A stretch of 64,000 nucleotides of DNA from Micromonospora polyrhachis (GCF_014203835.1 NZ_JACHJW010000001.1:3980501-4044500), one strand, 5' to 3'. Numbered from the stretch's first letter, positions 24,853-33,057 are shown. Numbers and translations: made by a program. Notes: a model not told the origin generated them from the letters alone.

Positions 24853-25758
24853 GTGCCGACCTCGGTGCTCCTCGCCGTCCTCGCCGCAGCCGGTCTGCTC
24901 GCCCTCGCGCCGGCGCTGGTTCGCCGGTACGACGCCACCGAGCGGCTGGTGGCGGAGCGGGCGCAGTCGACGGCGCGGGTGCTACAGCGCCGCCGACGGC
25001 GGCGTACTGTCCCCGGCCGGATCCCGGTCAACCCCCGCCCGGTGCGGGTGGTGACTCGTCGTGTCGACGGATCAACGGCGGAGCCAGGAAGCGCCCCGGT
25101 CGGGCCGGCCTCAGGCGTCTCCGACCGGCCCGTCTCCGGTCTGCCCGTCTCACCAGGTGCGCCTGCCTCACCGGGTGGGCCGGTCTCAGGGCGTGGGACT
25201 GTCTCCGGTGGGCCGACGGCGGTTCGCCGTGCCGGTCGACTCCGCTCGGTGCCCCGGACCTCGCCCCGCGGGCGTCGCCGACCCAACGCGTACCGCCACA
25301 CCCCGGCGGTCTACCGGCGACGGCGGGTCTTCGCCGCATTGCTTCTGCTCAACGTCGTCGAGTTGGTCGGTGTCACGGTGGTTGGTCCAGGCTTCTGGAT
25401 CGGTTTCCTGGTCACCGGGACGCTGCTGGTCGCCTATCTCGTACACCTGCGGCGGCGGGCGATCACCGAACGCCGCCGGCGGCGGGCGCAGGCCCGGGAC
25501 GCGGCCTGGTTGGCCGCGCGGCAGGCCGAGGTACGCCGGGAGCAGGCCCGGCGGGCGGCGGCCCGGCGGGAGGCGCAGCGGCGGTTGGCCGCCCAGCGCG
25601 AGGTGGTGCGCCGGGCGGCGATGGGTCTGGACGGGGCTGCCGACTTCCCGTCAGCCGCCTCGGGCGGCGGGCGGGCGGGCGGCTCGGTGTCGTATCGCCG
25701 CTCCGGTGGCCTCCGGGGTCGACCGTACGAGGCCGGTCGAGGCTCCCACTCCGCCTGA
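24853..25758 (+). CDS. sepX: SepX/GlpR-like divisome membrane protein
   Basis: 301 residues. GTG 24853 is chosen because GGAGGGG (24841-24847) is 5 nt upstream; earlier in-frame GTGs overlap or precede it. The protein has an N-terminal helix (VLLAVLAAAGLLALAPALV), a ~130-residue disordered Pro/Ser/Gly linker, and then a pair of helices around FAALLLLNVVELVGVTVVG and FWIGFLVTGTLLVAYLV. It ends with a long Arg/Ala-rich coiled coil (RRAITERRRRRAQARDAAW...REAQRR). Topology and position after rimJ match Streptomyces SepX and Corynebacterium GlpR, the membrane receptor of Glp. The symbol rests on synteny and topology more than sequence identity. Confidence 0.78.
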   Translation: MPTSVLLAVLAAAGLLALAPALVRRYDATERLVAERAQSTARVLQRRRRRRTVPGRIPVNPRPVRVVTRRVDGSTAEPGSAPVGPASGVSDRPVSGLPVSPGAPASPGGPVSGRGTVSGGPTAVRRAGRLRSVPRTSPRGRRRPNAYRHTPAVYRRRRVFAALLLLNVVELVGVTVVGPGFWIGFLVTGTLLVAYLVHLRRRAITERRRRRAQARDAAWLAARQAEVRREQARRAAARREAQRRLAAQREVVRRAAMGLDGAADFPSAASGGGRAGGSVSYRRSGGLRGRPYEAGRGSHSA

Positions 25759-25799
25759 CCCACCCCGTCCTCCCCTGTCCTCCCTCTGACCTTTCTTGC

Positions 25800-25856
25800 C
25801 GATCATGAAGTTGTGACAGGAAATTGTCCCTTTTGTCTGCTATAACTTCATGATCG
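25800..25856. repeat. Dispersed GATCATGAAGTT inverted-repeat element, copy 1
   Basis: Perfect 13-bp arms, CGATCATGAAGTT (25800-25812) and its complement (25844-25856), enclose an AT-rich 31-nt loop. It lies 42 bp after the sepX stop. A second copy with the same arm sequence is at 55942-56005. It may act as a terminator. Confidence 0.8.
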
Positions 25857-25956
25857 ACGGGGGGGTCGTGGCGGGGTGGCGGGGTGGATTCGCCCTGGCG
25901 GTCCCCGACCTGTTAGCCTTGTCGCCGGCCCGCAACGAGTTCCGGTGGCGGGCCGA

Positions 25957-26033
25957 GGGGCTGTGGCGCAGACCGGTAGCGCACCTCGTTCGCATCGAGG
26001 GGGTCAGGGGTTCAAATCCCCTCAGCTCCACCA
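25957..26033 (+). tRNA. tRNA-Ala (anticodon CGC)
   Basis: Acceptor arms GGGGCTG / CAGCTCC with one G-U pair, D-arm GCGC...GCGC, anticodon stem CCTCG/CGAGG around loop TTCGCAT (anticodon CGC, reading GCG), and T-arm AGGGG-TTCAAAT-CCCCT. The discriminator is A and CCA is encoded (26031-26033). Confidence 0.95.
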
Positions 26034-26390
26034 GTAACACCGTTGACCAGTGAAAACGCTGATCGCTGATCATCTGGCACAAATTCGGCACAACTCAGCT
26101 TGGAAGAGCCGATCCAGATCGGTTCCCGGCAGCCTCGGTCCGGTACACGGCTGGCGTACACCGCCAGAGTCATCGCCGCGATCCTCGTCATGAACGGAAG
26201 CCACCGGGTCTGGCTGTACACGCTCGTTCCCGGATTCGGCGGCCTCCTCGCCGCCCATATCGCAGCAGCCGAACGGCCGGAAACCTGGACGCCATAAGAC
26301 GGGCTGCGGCCACTCCGGACCAGTCCTGCCGGTGCGGGATCGGTGATGACGTACGCCACTGCGGCGCTGGCCGGGGGTTAGGCTCGCATC
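26034..26390. other. 357-bp region after the tRNA, possible integration scar
   Basis: No gene is supported. The tRNA 3' end is followed by a direct GCTGATC repeat (GCTGATCGCTGATC) and TGGCACAAATTCGGCACAA, a sequence type I associate with att regions beside actinobacterial integrase genes. A 65-codon open frame at 26100-26297 has no recognisable family. Codon and base usage are less GC-rich than in the neighbours. Confidence 0.4.
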
Positions 26391-26555
26391 ATGCCCGACC
26401 AGCAACAGCCAGCGTCCGCGCCGAACCTGTGCACCACCTGCTTCGGGGCTCGCAAGGTGTGGGGATACGCCCTGGTCGACGGTCGTACCCAGGCGGTCTG
26501 GGTGACCTGCCCGGGGTGCAACGCGCCGACCCGCCCGGTCGCCGGCCCCGAGTAA
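26391..26555 (+). CDS. 54-residue zinc-ribbon protein
   Basis: Sequence begins MPDQQQPASAPNLCTTCFGA and carries two CxxC pairs (CTTC and CPGC) 22 residues apart, forming one zinc ribbon, with aromatic residues between (KVWGYALVDGRTQAVWV). The ATG is 6 nt after TAGGCT (26379-26384), a clear leaderless promoter. Function is unknown; small zinc ribbons of this type are common in Micromonosporaceae. Confidence 0.85.
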   Translation: MPDQQQPASAPNLCTTCFGARKVWGYALVDGRTQAVWVTCPGCNAPTRPVAGPE

Positions 26556-26637
26556 CACATGAGGACGGTCAGCACCGTCTTTCGGCTCGTCGCGAACATC
26601 CTCGCCACTGGTCATCGGTCGGTCGTATCGTCACCGG

Positions 26638-27660
26638 ATGACGGAGACCGCGTTGGTGGTCGGTGCTTCCGGACAGATCGGCCGGGCTGCCGTACGCGCC
26701 CTGGTCGGGGACGGCTGGCAGGTCCGAGCCGGGGCCCGGGGCGTACGGGCCAGCGACCCATGGCCGGTCGACTGGGGTGTCGAGTCGGTCCGACTCGACC
26801 GGGACGACGACTCTCAGCTGGCCGACGCCCTCGGTGACGGGGTCGACGTGGTCGTCGACACCATGGCGATGAATGCCTCGCACGCCCACCAACTGCTCCG
26901 GATGGCCGATCGGATCGGCTCGGCGGTGGTGGTCTCCACCGCCGCCGTCTACCTCGACGACCAGGGCCAGGGGTTCGGCGAGGAAGGGGTCCGGTTCCCC
27001 GTACCCATCGTCGAGAGTCAGCCGACCGTCGAGCCGGGCGAGGGCAGCTACCCGACCGAGAAGGCCGCGATGGAACGAGAGCTGTCGACTGCCGGAGTCA
27101 CCCTGCCGACGACGCTGCTCCGGGCGGGTGCGATCCACGGTCCACATACGAGGCATCCCCGTGAGTGGTACTTCGTCAAGCGGGCGCTCGACGGTCGGCC
27201 GGTCCGGATCCTGGCCTACCGGGGGCAGAGCCGGTTCCAGCCGGTGTCGACCGTCAACCTGGCGGAACTGATCCGGCTCGCCGCCGCCCGGCCCGGCTCC
27301 CGGGTGCTCAACGCCGCAGATCCGCAGGCCCCGACCGTACGGGAGATCGGCGCGGCCGTGCACGCGGTGCTCGACCACGACGCCGAGGAGGTCCTGGTCG
27401 ACGGACCGTCGCCGGTGTTCCCGGTCGGCATCACTCCGTGGACCGTGCCGGAACCGGTGGTGCTGGACATGGCAGCGGCGGAGCGCGAACTAGGCTATCG
27501 GCCGGTGAGCAGCTACCTGGACTCGCTACCGGAGACGGTGGCCTGGCTGGTGGCTGCCGCTCGGGGCCGGGACTGGACGGACGTCTTTCCCGATCTTGCC
27601 CACAACTACCAGACGGACTTTTTCGACTACCCGGCCGAGGACGCCTGGCTTGGCCGATAG
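26638..27660 (+). CDS. NAD-dependent epimerase/dehydratase (extended SDR)
   Basis: 340 residues. The dinucleotide loop GASGQIG is near the N-terminus, VVVSTAAVY holds the catalytic Ser/Thr, and the YxxxK dyad is in GSYPTEKAAME. The substrate half contains REWYFVKRALDGRPVRI and PVSTVNLAELIRLA. The substrate is not predictable; relatives act on nucleotide sugars or as atypical reductases. TATCGT at 26626-26631, 6 nt before ATG, suggests leaderless expression. Confidence 0.9.
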   Translation: MTETALVVGASGQIGRAAVRALVGDGWQVRAGARGVRASDPWPVDWGVESVRLDRDDDSQLADALGDGVDVVVDTMAMNASHAHQLLRMADRIGSAVVVSTAAVYLDDQGQGFGEEGVRFPVPIVESQPTVEPGEGSYPTEKAAMERELSTAGVTLPTTLLRAGAIHGPHTRHPREWYFVKRALDGRPVRILAYRGQSRFQPVSTVNLAELIRLAAARPGSRVLNAADPQAPTVREIGAAVHAVLDHDAEEVLVDGPSPVFPVGITPWTVPEPVVLDMAAAERELGYRPVSSYLDSLPETVAWLVAAARGRDWTDVFPDLAHNYQTDFFDYPAEDAWLGR

Positions 27661-27750
27661 TCGTCATCTTTCCACGTCGATATAGACGAGGCCGGGTCGG
27701 GCATCCCACAGGTAGGTTGCGACGGGGTTTGACGTGCGCCATCGGTGGGC

Positions 27751-28458
27751 TCAACCAGCGGTGCCGAGCAGAGCCATGGCACCGAGGGCAGTCGGAACCA
27801 GGACCGCCCAGCGGACCACCGCTCCGGCCGACGGTGCCGGTCCGTCCCGGAGCACGCGTACGCCCAACGGCACCAGGGCGGCGGCGAGGCCGAGGACCGC
27901 GATGACGGAGAGCGGTGTCGTGCCCTTGAGCACGCCGAGTGGCAGGGCGCTCATCGCGGCCAGGGCGATCGCGCGGAACGGGCCGAGGACCCGGGCCCGC
28001 CACGCGCCGATCGCCAGCACCACCCACCCCGCCATGATCGCGACAGACAGCGCACTGAGTACGTAGTACGCGCCGTAGGCGTCGCCCACCGTGCGGGTCG
28101 CCACCTCCACCCCCTGAACCCGTACCAGTTGGAAGGCGAGGTGGTCGACGCCGGCGTGGAACGTCCGTTGGAACAGCCCGAATATGGCGAGCGCCCCACC
28201 GCACAACGCCCAGCCGGGGCGGGTGACGCCGATGCGCTGGGCGAGGGCTGCGACGGCTGGCCAGAGCAGGACGTTGCCCACCACGAAGGCGCTGTAGGCG
28301 GTGAAGATCAGCGCCGGATGCCGGTCGTAGGCGGCGAGTTGGTCGGGGAAGAAGAAGTGGTGCCCGGCACGGAGCAGCACGCCGGTGAGCATGAGCAACG
28401 GTCCGAGGATCAGGGCGCAGCCGCCGAGCCAGCGACCCGGAAAGCGGTTGTCAGTCAT
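27751..28458 (-). CDS. Six-helix membrane protein of unknown function
   Basis: 235 residues from ATG 28458; an in-frame ATG at 28494 has no better ribosome binding site. Hydrophobic segments include CALILGPLLMLTGVLL, ALIFTAYSAFVVGNVLLWPAVA, ALCGGALAIFGLFQ and VAIMAGWVVLAIGAW. A conserved-looking AGHHFFFPDQLAAYDRHP and HAGVDHL lie between helices and could bind a ligand. I do not recognise the family. It is divergent from the histidine kinase at 28584, which suggests control by that system. Confidence 0.75.
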   Translation of the reverse strand: MTDNRFPGRWLGGCALILGPLLMLTGVLLRAGHHFFFPDQLAAYDRHPALIFTAYSAFVVGNVLLWPAVAALAQRIGVTRPGWALCGGALAIFGLFQRTFHAGVDHLAFQLVRVQGVEVATRTVGDAYGAYYVLSALSVAIMAGWVVLAIGAWRARVLGPFRAIALAAMSALPLGVLKGTTPLSVIAVLGLAAALVPLGVRVLRDGPAPSAGAVVRWAVLVPTALGAMALLGTAG

Positions 28459-28583
28459 GACCACCACGATCGTCCGGTAGGGCTGGCCTGCCATCGGTCC
28501 ACGGACCGGACCTCCGGGTCCGACCCAGGTATGACAGGCCGCAGTGGGACGCCGACCAGAGGCGGTACGGATACCGTCGGGCC

Positions 28584-29762
28584 ATGCTCCCGATCAACGT
28601 ACGTCGTGCGGTGCTCCTCCTCGGCGACCTGGTCGCCGGGGTGCTGATCACGGTGGCGTACCTGACCTTCGCCGAGCTCGACGGAACCGACGGCCTTCCT
28701 GCCTTCAGTGGGCCGCCCTGGCTCGGATGGCTGGTGGCTGCCGCCGTCGGCCTGCCGCTGGCAGCCCGGCGGATCCGGCCCCGGACGGTGCTCGCTGCGG
28801 TGACAGCCGCCACGGCCACCGCCACGCTGCTCGATCTCACCCGGGAGCCGTACGTCGCCGTCGCGTTCGCGCTCTATCTTGTCGCGCTGCGGGAACCAGT
28901 GCGCTGGTCGGTGTCGCTGCTGGCCGCCACCCTGCTGGTGAGCACCGCGGGGGTGTACCTCGGCGAGGCGGTGCTCACCCCCAGCGGAAGCGTCGCCGAC
29001 GCGATGCCGACGATCGGCCTGGTCTGGCTCGTGGTCGGCGCAGGTTGGGTGGTCGGTGTGGTGACGCGCCACCGGCGGGCCCGGGCTGATCAGGCCGCAC
29101 ATCGGGAGCGGGAGCGGGACAAGCAACAGATCCAGGCTGCGGAACGACTGCGCATAGCGCGGGAGATGCACGACATCGTGTCGCACCACCTGAGCCTCAT
29201 CGCGGTACAGGCCGGTATCGCCAACCACGTCGCCGAGGAGCATCCGGCCGAGGCTCGCGAGGCGCTTCGGGTCATCGAGACGACCAGCCGCGGCGCGCTC
29301 ACCGAGATGCGCGGCATGCTCGGGGTACTCCGAGTCGACCCGGAGCGGGCGGCGACCACGCGGAAACCCGCCCCGGGACTCGCCGGACTGTCCGAACTCG
29401 CCGATCGGGCCGCCGCCGCCGGGGTCACCGTCGAACTCGACGTCACCACCGTCGGCACGCCACCGCCGCCCGGGGTGCAGTTGGCGACGTACCGGATCGT
29501 GCAGGAGGCTCTCACCAACGTCGTCAAGCACGCGGCACCGGCCCACTGCGCCGTACGGGTGGTGGCTGGAGACGGGTTGATGACCGTGGACGTGACCGAC
29601 GACGGGGTACGACCAGCCAGGAACGGTTCCGGTGGGCACGGTCTGATCGGCATGCGCGAGCGGGTGACGATGTACGGCGGGGATCTCACCGCCGGACCGT
29701 GTCCCGACGCCGGCTTCACGGTGTCCGCCCGTATTCCGTATCTGAGCAGGGAGAACGCGTGA
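28584..29762 (+). CDS. NarL-type sensor histidine kinase
   Basis: 392 residues. There are four to five N-terminal transmembrane helices (1-165), then HisKA_3 with the phospho-acceptor His in RIAREMHDIVSHHLSLI, and a HATPase with EALTNVVKHA and GHGLIGMRERV. There is no large extracytoplasmic domain, so it probably senses a membrane signal. ATG 28584 lies 6 nt after TACCGT (leaderless). Translational coupling to the response regulator by GTGA (29759-29762). The downstream ABC exporter that such kinases usually control survives only as a remnant at 30853. Confidence 0.93.
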   Translation: MLPINVRRAVLLLGDLVAGVLITVAYLTFAELDGTDGLPAFSGPPWLGWLVAAAVGLPLAARRIRPRTVLAAVTAATATATLLDLTREPYVAVAFALYLVALREPVRWSVSLLAATLLVSTAGVYLGEAVLTPSGSVADAMPTIGLVWLVVGAGWVVGVVTRHRRARADQAAHRERERDKQQIQAAERLRIAREMHDIVSHHLSLIAVQAGIANHVAEEHPAEAREALRVIETTSRGALTEMRGMLGVLRVDPERAATTRKPAPGLAGLSELADRAAAAGVTVELDVTTVGTPPPPGVQLATYRIVQEALTNVVKHAAPAHCAVRVVAGDGLMTVDVTDDGVRPARNGSGGHGLIGMRERVTMYGGDLTAGPCPDAGFTVSARIPYLSRENA

Positions 29763-30430
29763 ACATCCGGGTACTGGTCGCCGAGGATCAGGCGCTGGTC
29801 CGCAGTGGCTTCCGACTGCTGGTGGACACCGCACCCGACCTGATCGGGGTGGGCGAGGCCAGCACCGGCGCCGAGGCCGTCGAGCTGGCCCGCCGGGTAC
29901 GGCCGGACGTGATCCTCATGGACATCCGCATGCCCGAGCTGGACGGTATCGAGGCCACCCGGCAAATCTGCGGTGATTCCGCGACGGGCGGCGTACGGGT
30001 TCTGATCCTGACCACCTTCGATCTGGATGAGTACGTCCACGCGGCGCTGCGCGCCGGTGCCAGCGGTTTTCTGCTGAAGGACACCCCGCCGGCCGGACTG
30101 CTGTCGGCGATCCGGATCGTGGCGCAGGGGGAGGCGCTGCTCGCCCCGTCCGTGACGCGACGTCTCATCGCCGAGTTCACCCGGCGGCCCGAACCCGCCC
30201 AGTCACCAGCTTCGCGGTTGGACGGGTTGACCGATCGCGAACGCGAGGTGCTCATCCTCATCGCGCACGGCCTGTCGAACCACGAACTCGCCGTCCACCT
30301 GCACCTCAGCGTCGCCACCGTGAAGACCCACATTGGCCGGCTGCTGGCGAAGCTGCACGCCCGGGACCGCGCACAGCTAGTGATCACGGCGTACGAGAGC
30401 GGTCTGGTCACGGCTGCGGTCAGGGGTTGA
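29759..30430 (+). CDS. LuxR/NarL-type response regulator
   Basis: 223 residues. The receiver domain has EDQ near the N-terminus, the phospho-Asp in VILMDIRMPELDG, and the conserved Lys in FLLKDTPP. The C-terminal LuxR HTH is LTDREREVLILIAHGLSNHELA...VKTHIGRLLAKL. It pairs with the upstream kinase, with start and stop overlapping. Likely targets are the two small downstream genes and the divergent membrane gene. Confidence 0.95.
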   Translation: MNIRVLVAEDQALVRSGFRLLVDTAPDLIGVGEASTGAEAVELARRVRPDVILMDIRMPELDGIEATRQICGDSATGGVRVLILTTFDLDEYVHAALRAGASGFLLKDTPPAGLLSAIRIVAQGEALLAPSVTRRLIAEFTRRPEPAQSPASRLDGLTDREREVLILIAHGLSNHELAVHLHLSVATVKTHIGRLLAKLHARDRAQLVITAYESGLVTAAVRG

Positions 30431-30607
30431 TTCGGCCGACGGGCGAACCAGGCCACCGAGATTCATCGCCATTGCGCCCAGGGAATCGTCGTGCACGACG
30501 TACAGCCTGCTACACCTCGAACCGACTGGCTGGCTGGATCGTCTTACCCCGGTCACCGCTCCTAGCGTGGAAGGTGCCCATGCGGCCGATCACGTAAGGA
30601 GTACGTC

Positions 30608-30856
30608 GTGCCGGACCCGTATCGACTTTCCGAGACGTCCGAGACGTCCGAGCCGCCAGGCGCCGTACCACCAGCGGAATCGCGGGGCACGGTGGTCCGT
30701 CCGCTGCTGTGGTTGGTGCTGGTGGTCAGCATCGCCGCCAATGTGGTGAGTTCAGCCATCGGCGTCAACGTCTTCATCGGGTCCGGGTTCGGGCTGGTCG
30801 CGTTGGCCAGTGGCGTGGCGCTGATCGTCCACCACTACCGGCGGCGGCGTCGATGA
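30608..30856 (+). CDS. 82-residue two-helix membrane protein
   Basis: GTG 30608 behind AAGGAG. A ~30-residue Glu/Ser/Pro leader (SETSETSEPPG) is followed by two transmembrane helices (VRPLLWLVLVVSIAANVVSS and FIGSGFGLVALASGVALIV) and a basic tail (HHYRRRRR). Its stop overlaps the ATG of the ABC remnant (ATGA, 30853-30856), so it was the first gene of the exporter operon, probably an accessory subunit. Function is unknown. Confidence 0.8.
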   Translation: MPDPYRLSETSETSEPPGAVPPAESRGTVVRPLLWLVLVVSIAANVVSSAIGVNVFIGSGFGLVALASGVALIVHHYRRRRR

Positions 30857-31151
30857 GCACCGCGAGCATCGGACGACGTACCGCAACGGAGACCGGGCAG
30901 ACGACCGCCGTACTGCTGGAACAGGTCACCAAGATCTATCCCGGTGGGGTTCGGGCGCTGGACCGAGGTTGCTCGGGATCGCCAACAAGCTCGTCGCGAC
31001 CACCGTCCAGCGCCGCAACGAGGTCGCCATGCTCCAGTTGATCGGTGCCACGCCCGTCCAGGTCCGATCGAGGATGCGGCGGGAGGCGAGCTTGGTCTGC
31101 GCGGTCACGCTCGGTACCGGCTCCGGATTCGGGCACAGCAGCGGCGATTGA
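30853..31151 (+). pseudogene. Remnant of an ABC exporter (ATPase fused by deletion to FtsX-type permease)
   Basis: The frame from 30853 reads a normal ABC ATPase start (AVLLEQVTKIYPGGVRALD) and then breaks at about 30955-30970. From there, a different frame reads GIANKLVATTVQRRNEVAMLQLIGATPVQVRSRMRREASLV, the C-terminal part of a MacB/FtsX-type permease. Almost the whole ATPase (Walker A, signature, Walker B) and most of the permease are missing, so this is a large internal deletion with frame change. It would encode no functional transporter. Confidence 0.85.
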
Positions 31152-31194
31152 CCAATCCTGACCGATTGGGCTAGGGTTTGACCATGCGGTCAAA
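31148..31194 (+). promoter_or_regulatory. Promoter and autoregulatory operator of the TetR gene
   Basis: TTGACC (-35, 31148-31153), an 18-nt spacer and TAGGGT (-10, 31172-31177) end 6 nt before ATG 31184, so the mRNA is leaderless. The perfect dyad TTTGACC-ATGC-GGTCAAA (31177-31194) covers the start site and start codon, exactly where a TetR dimer would block transcription. Confidence 0.8.
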
Positions 31195-31774
31195 TTCTGC
31201 GGCGGGAGTGCCCCTAACACGTACGCAGCGTGCCCGTCGCGACGACATCGTGGCGGCGACCATCGCCATGATCGACAGGGAGGGCTATGCCGCCGCAACG
31301 ACAGAGCGGATAGCGAAGCAGGCCGAGACAAGCAAAGGCACTCTCCTCTACCACTTCAAAAGCAGGGAAGCCATTGACGAAGCGGTCGTGCGTGCGCTCT
31401 ACGACAACGGTGCCGCCTACATGACCACACGCATCACGGCCGTGGCATCCTCCCGCGACAGGCTGCGCGCCTACCTGTCATCGAACCTGCGCTTCATCGC
31501 GGAAAACACCGCACACGTCAACGCCGTCCATCGCATCCTCGACAACACCGGCGCCCATATCGACATCCCCGACGGCGTTCCGGGGTTGCGGCAACTGCTG
31601 ACCTCGGGGCAACTGAACGGCGAGTTCGACTCGTTCGACGTCGAGGTCATGGCGCTGTCTATCCGTGCCGTCGTCGATGCGGCGTCCCGCCACTTCGCCG
31701 CCAACCCCAACCTCGATGTCGACCACTACATCGACCAGGCGTCCCGAATTTTCGACAAGGCAACCACGTCTTGA
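31184..31774 (+). CDS. TetR-family repressor
   Basis: 196 residues from ATG 31184 (a TTG two codons earlier is in frame). HTH: RDDIVAATIAMIDREGYAAATTERIAKQAETSKGTLLYHFKSREAI. The ligand-binding half contains LSSNLRFIAENTAHVNAVHRILDN. A perfect operator overlaps its own start codon, so it is autorepressed. The SDR gene 221 bp downstream on the same strand is its probable target. Codon usage is visibly less GC3-biased than the neighbours, suggesting horizontal acquisition with the SDR. Confidence 0.92.
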   Translation: MRSNSAAGVPLTRTQRARRDDIVAATIAMIDREGYAAATTERIAKQAETSKGTLLYHFKSREAIDEAVVRALYDNGAAYMTTRITAVASSRDRLRAYLSSNLRFIAENTAHVNAVHRILDNTGAHIDIPDGVPGLRQLLTSGQLNGEFDSFDVEVMALSIRAVVDAASRHFAANPNLDVDHYIDQASRIFDKATTS

Positions 31775-31995
31775 TCGCACCCGTGTGAACTACGCGACCG
31801 CCCGAAACTCCCGACACCAGAAGCGAATCCCCGGTGGGCAACGCCGAGCTTCCCAGTCATCGTCGCCGCAATCTCGATCACGACAGTCGTCTTTTGTCGT
31901 TGTGGCGACCCCAAGCGTTACGCGCGCCGAGAACCAGCGTTCTGAGCATCCTCAACCTGAGGGCAAGCCAGGACGAGGAACCGAAGGGACACAAC

Positions 31996-32781
31996 ATGTT
32001 CACGGGTGTCGCTGGGCGGACATACGTCGTGACCGGCTCGGCATCTGGCATCGGTGCGGCGACCACGAGACTGCTCGCCGAGCGCGGTGCCAAGGTGATC
32101 GGTTGTGATCTCAGCGACGCCGACATCCAGGCTGACTTGTCCACGCCTGACGGACGACAGTCGCTTGTCGACCAGGTCGCCAAGCGCGGGCGTATCGACG
32201 CTGTGCTCGCCGTCGCCGGGGGCGGCAAAACCGGCCTTCTTGCGACAAACTACTTCGGTACCATCGCGACGCTCGAAGGGCTGCGACCACTGCTGGCACA
32301 GAGCTCGGCTCCCCGAGCGGTGGCCGTCTCGTCGACCTCGTCGCTGGCGCCCGCAGACGAGCGCGTGATGCAGGCCTGCCTTGATGGCGACGAGGCCGCT
32401 GCCCTCGCGTATATCGATGCGGATCCCTCTCTCGGAGGTGTCGCGGGTGCGTATGGCATCGCCAAGCGTGCGCTGAACCGCTGGGTACGTCGGTCCGCCA
32501 CAACATCCGAGTGGGCAGGAGCTGGCATCGCTCTCAACGTCGTTGCCCCCGGCGTCGTCGATACCCCTGCGGCTTCCTACATTCTGACGAGCGAAGAAGT
32601 GCGCTCCGCCGTCGAGGCCTCCGCGCCACAACCGTTCGGAGGCTTTCCGGGTCGACCTGAGTGGGTTGGCGAGCTCATCTGCTGGCTTGCCAGCGCGGCC
32701 AACCAATTCGTTACCGGGCAAATCATCTTTGCCGATGGGGGTTCTGAAGCGTCGTTGGTCAAAGATGTTCACTGGCGCTGA
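31996..32781 (+). CDS. SDR-family oxidoreductase
   Basis: 261 residues. TGSASGIG cofactor loop, GCDLSDADIQADLS (Asp after beta-2, NAD(H) preference), AVSSTSSLAP with catalytic Ser, GAYGIAKRALNRW with the YxxxK dyad, and VAPGVVDTPAASY. This layout resembles 3-alpha-hydroxysteroid dehydrogenase/carbonyl reductases, which also have a short N-terminus. ATG 31996 is preceded by GAAGGGA. It is likely regulated by the adjacent TetR. The substrate is a hydrophobic alcohol or ketone by family precedent, unproven. Confidence 0.9.
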   Translation: MFTGVAGRTYVVTGSASGIGAATTRLLAERGAKVIGCDLSDADIQADLSTPDGRQSLVDQVAKRGRIDAVLAVAGGGKTGLLATNYFGTIATLEGLRPLLAQSSAPRAVAVSSTSSLAPADERVMQACLDGDEAAALAYIDADPSLGGVAGAYGIAKRALNRWVRRSATTSEWAGAGIALNVVAPGVVDTPAASYILTSEEVRSAVEASAPQPFGGFPGRPEWVGELICWLASAANQFVTGQIIFADGGSEASLVKDVHWR

Positions 32782-32790
32782 CTAATCTCG

Positions 32791-33057
32791 ATGGTGGGCA
32801 CCATGCTCGGGCCGTTGGCCGACCTTCCGCGTTGGCTGACCTTCCGCGTTGGCCGACCTTCCGCGTTGGCTGGCCTTCCGCGTCGGCAGCCCACCGAATG
32901 CTCCATCGCCAAGGCCATGGAGGCCATCGGTACGCGATCGGCGATGTTGATTGTTCGCGAGGCGAGGTACGGCACCACGCGGTTCGACGACTTCACCAGC
33001 CGGGGCGGAATCAACGACACGGTCGCGGCGGCGCGCCTGAAACAAACTCGAAGCTGA
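32791..33057 (+). pseudogene. Truncated HxlR-type regulator
   Basis: The real homology starts at about 32893: ECSIAKAMEAIGTRSAMLIVREARYGTTRFDDF, the first half of an HxlR winged helix. It is followed by ARLKQTRS and a stop at 33057, before the wing and dimer helix. Full members have about 110 residues or more from this point. The N-terminal 30 codons lie in the 17-bp tandem repeat. Probably non-functional; a short truncated regulator cannot be excluded. Confidence 0.75.
32817..32884. repeat. Four tandem 17-bp repeats
   Basis: Units GGCCGACCTTCCGCGTT / GGCTGACCTTCCGCGTT alternate at 32817, 32834, 32851 and 32868 (the last diverged). The period is not a multiple of 3. It starts 35 bp after the SDR stop. 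Confidence 0.9.

Noticed and set aside
32817-32884. Possible CRISPR array
   Set aside because: Repeats are directly adjacent with no spacers and only 17 bp long; no cas genes. The same applies to 17018-17077 and 45985-46035.
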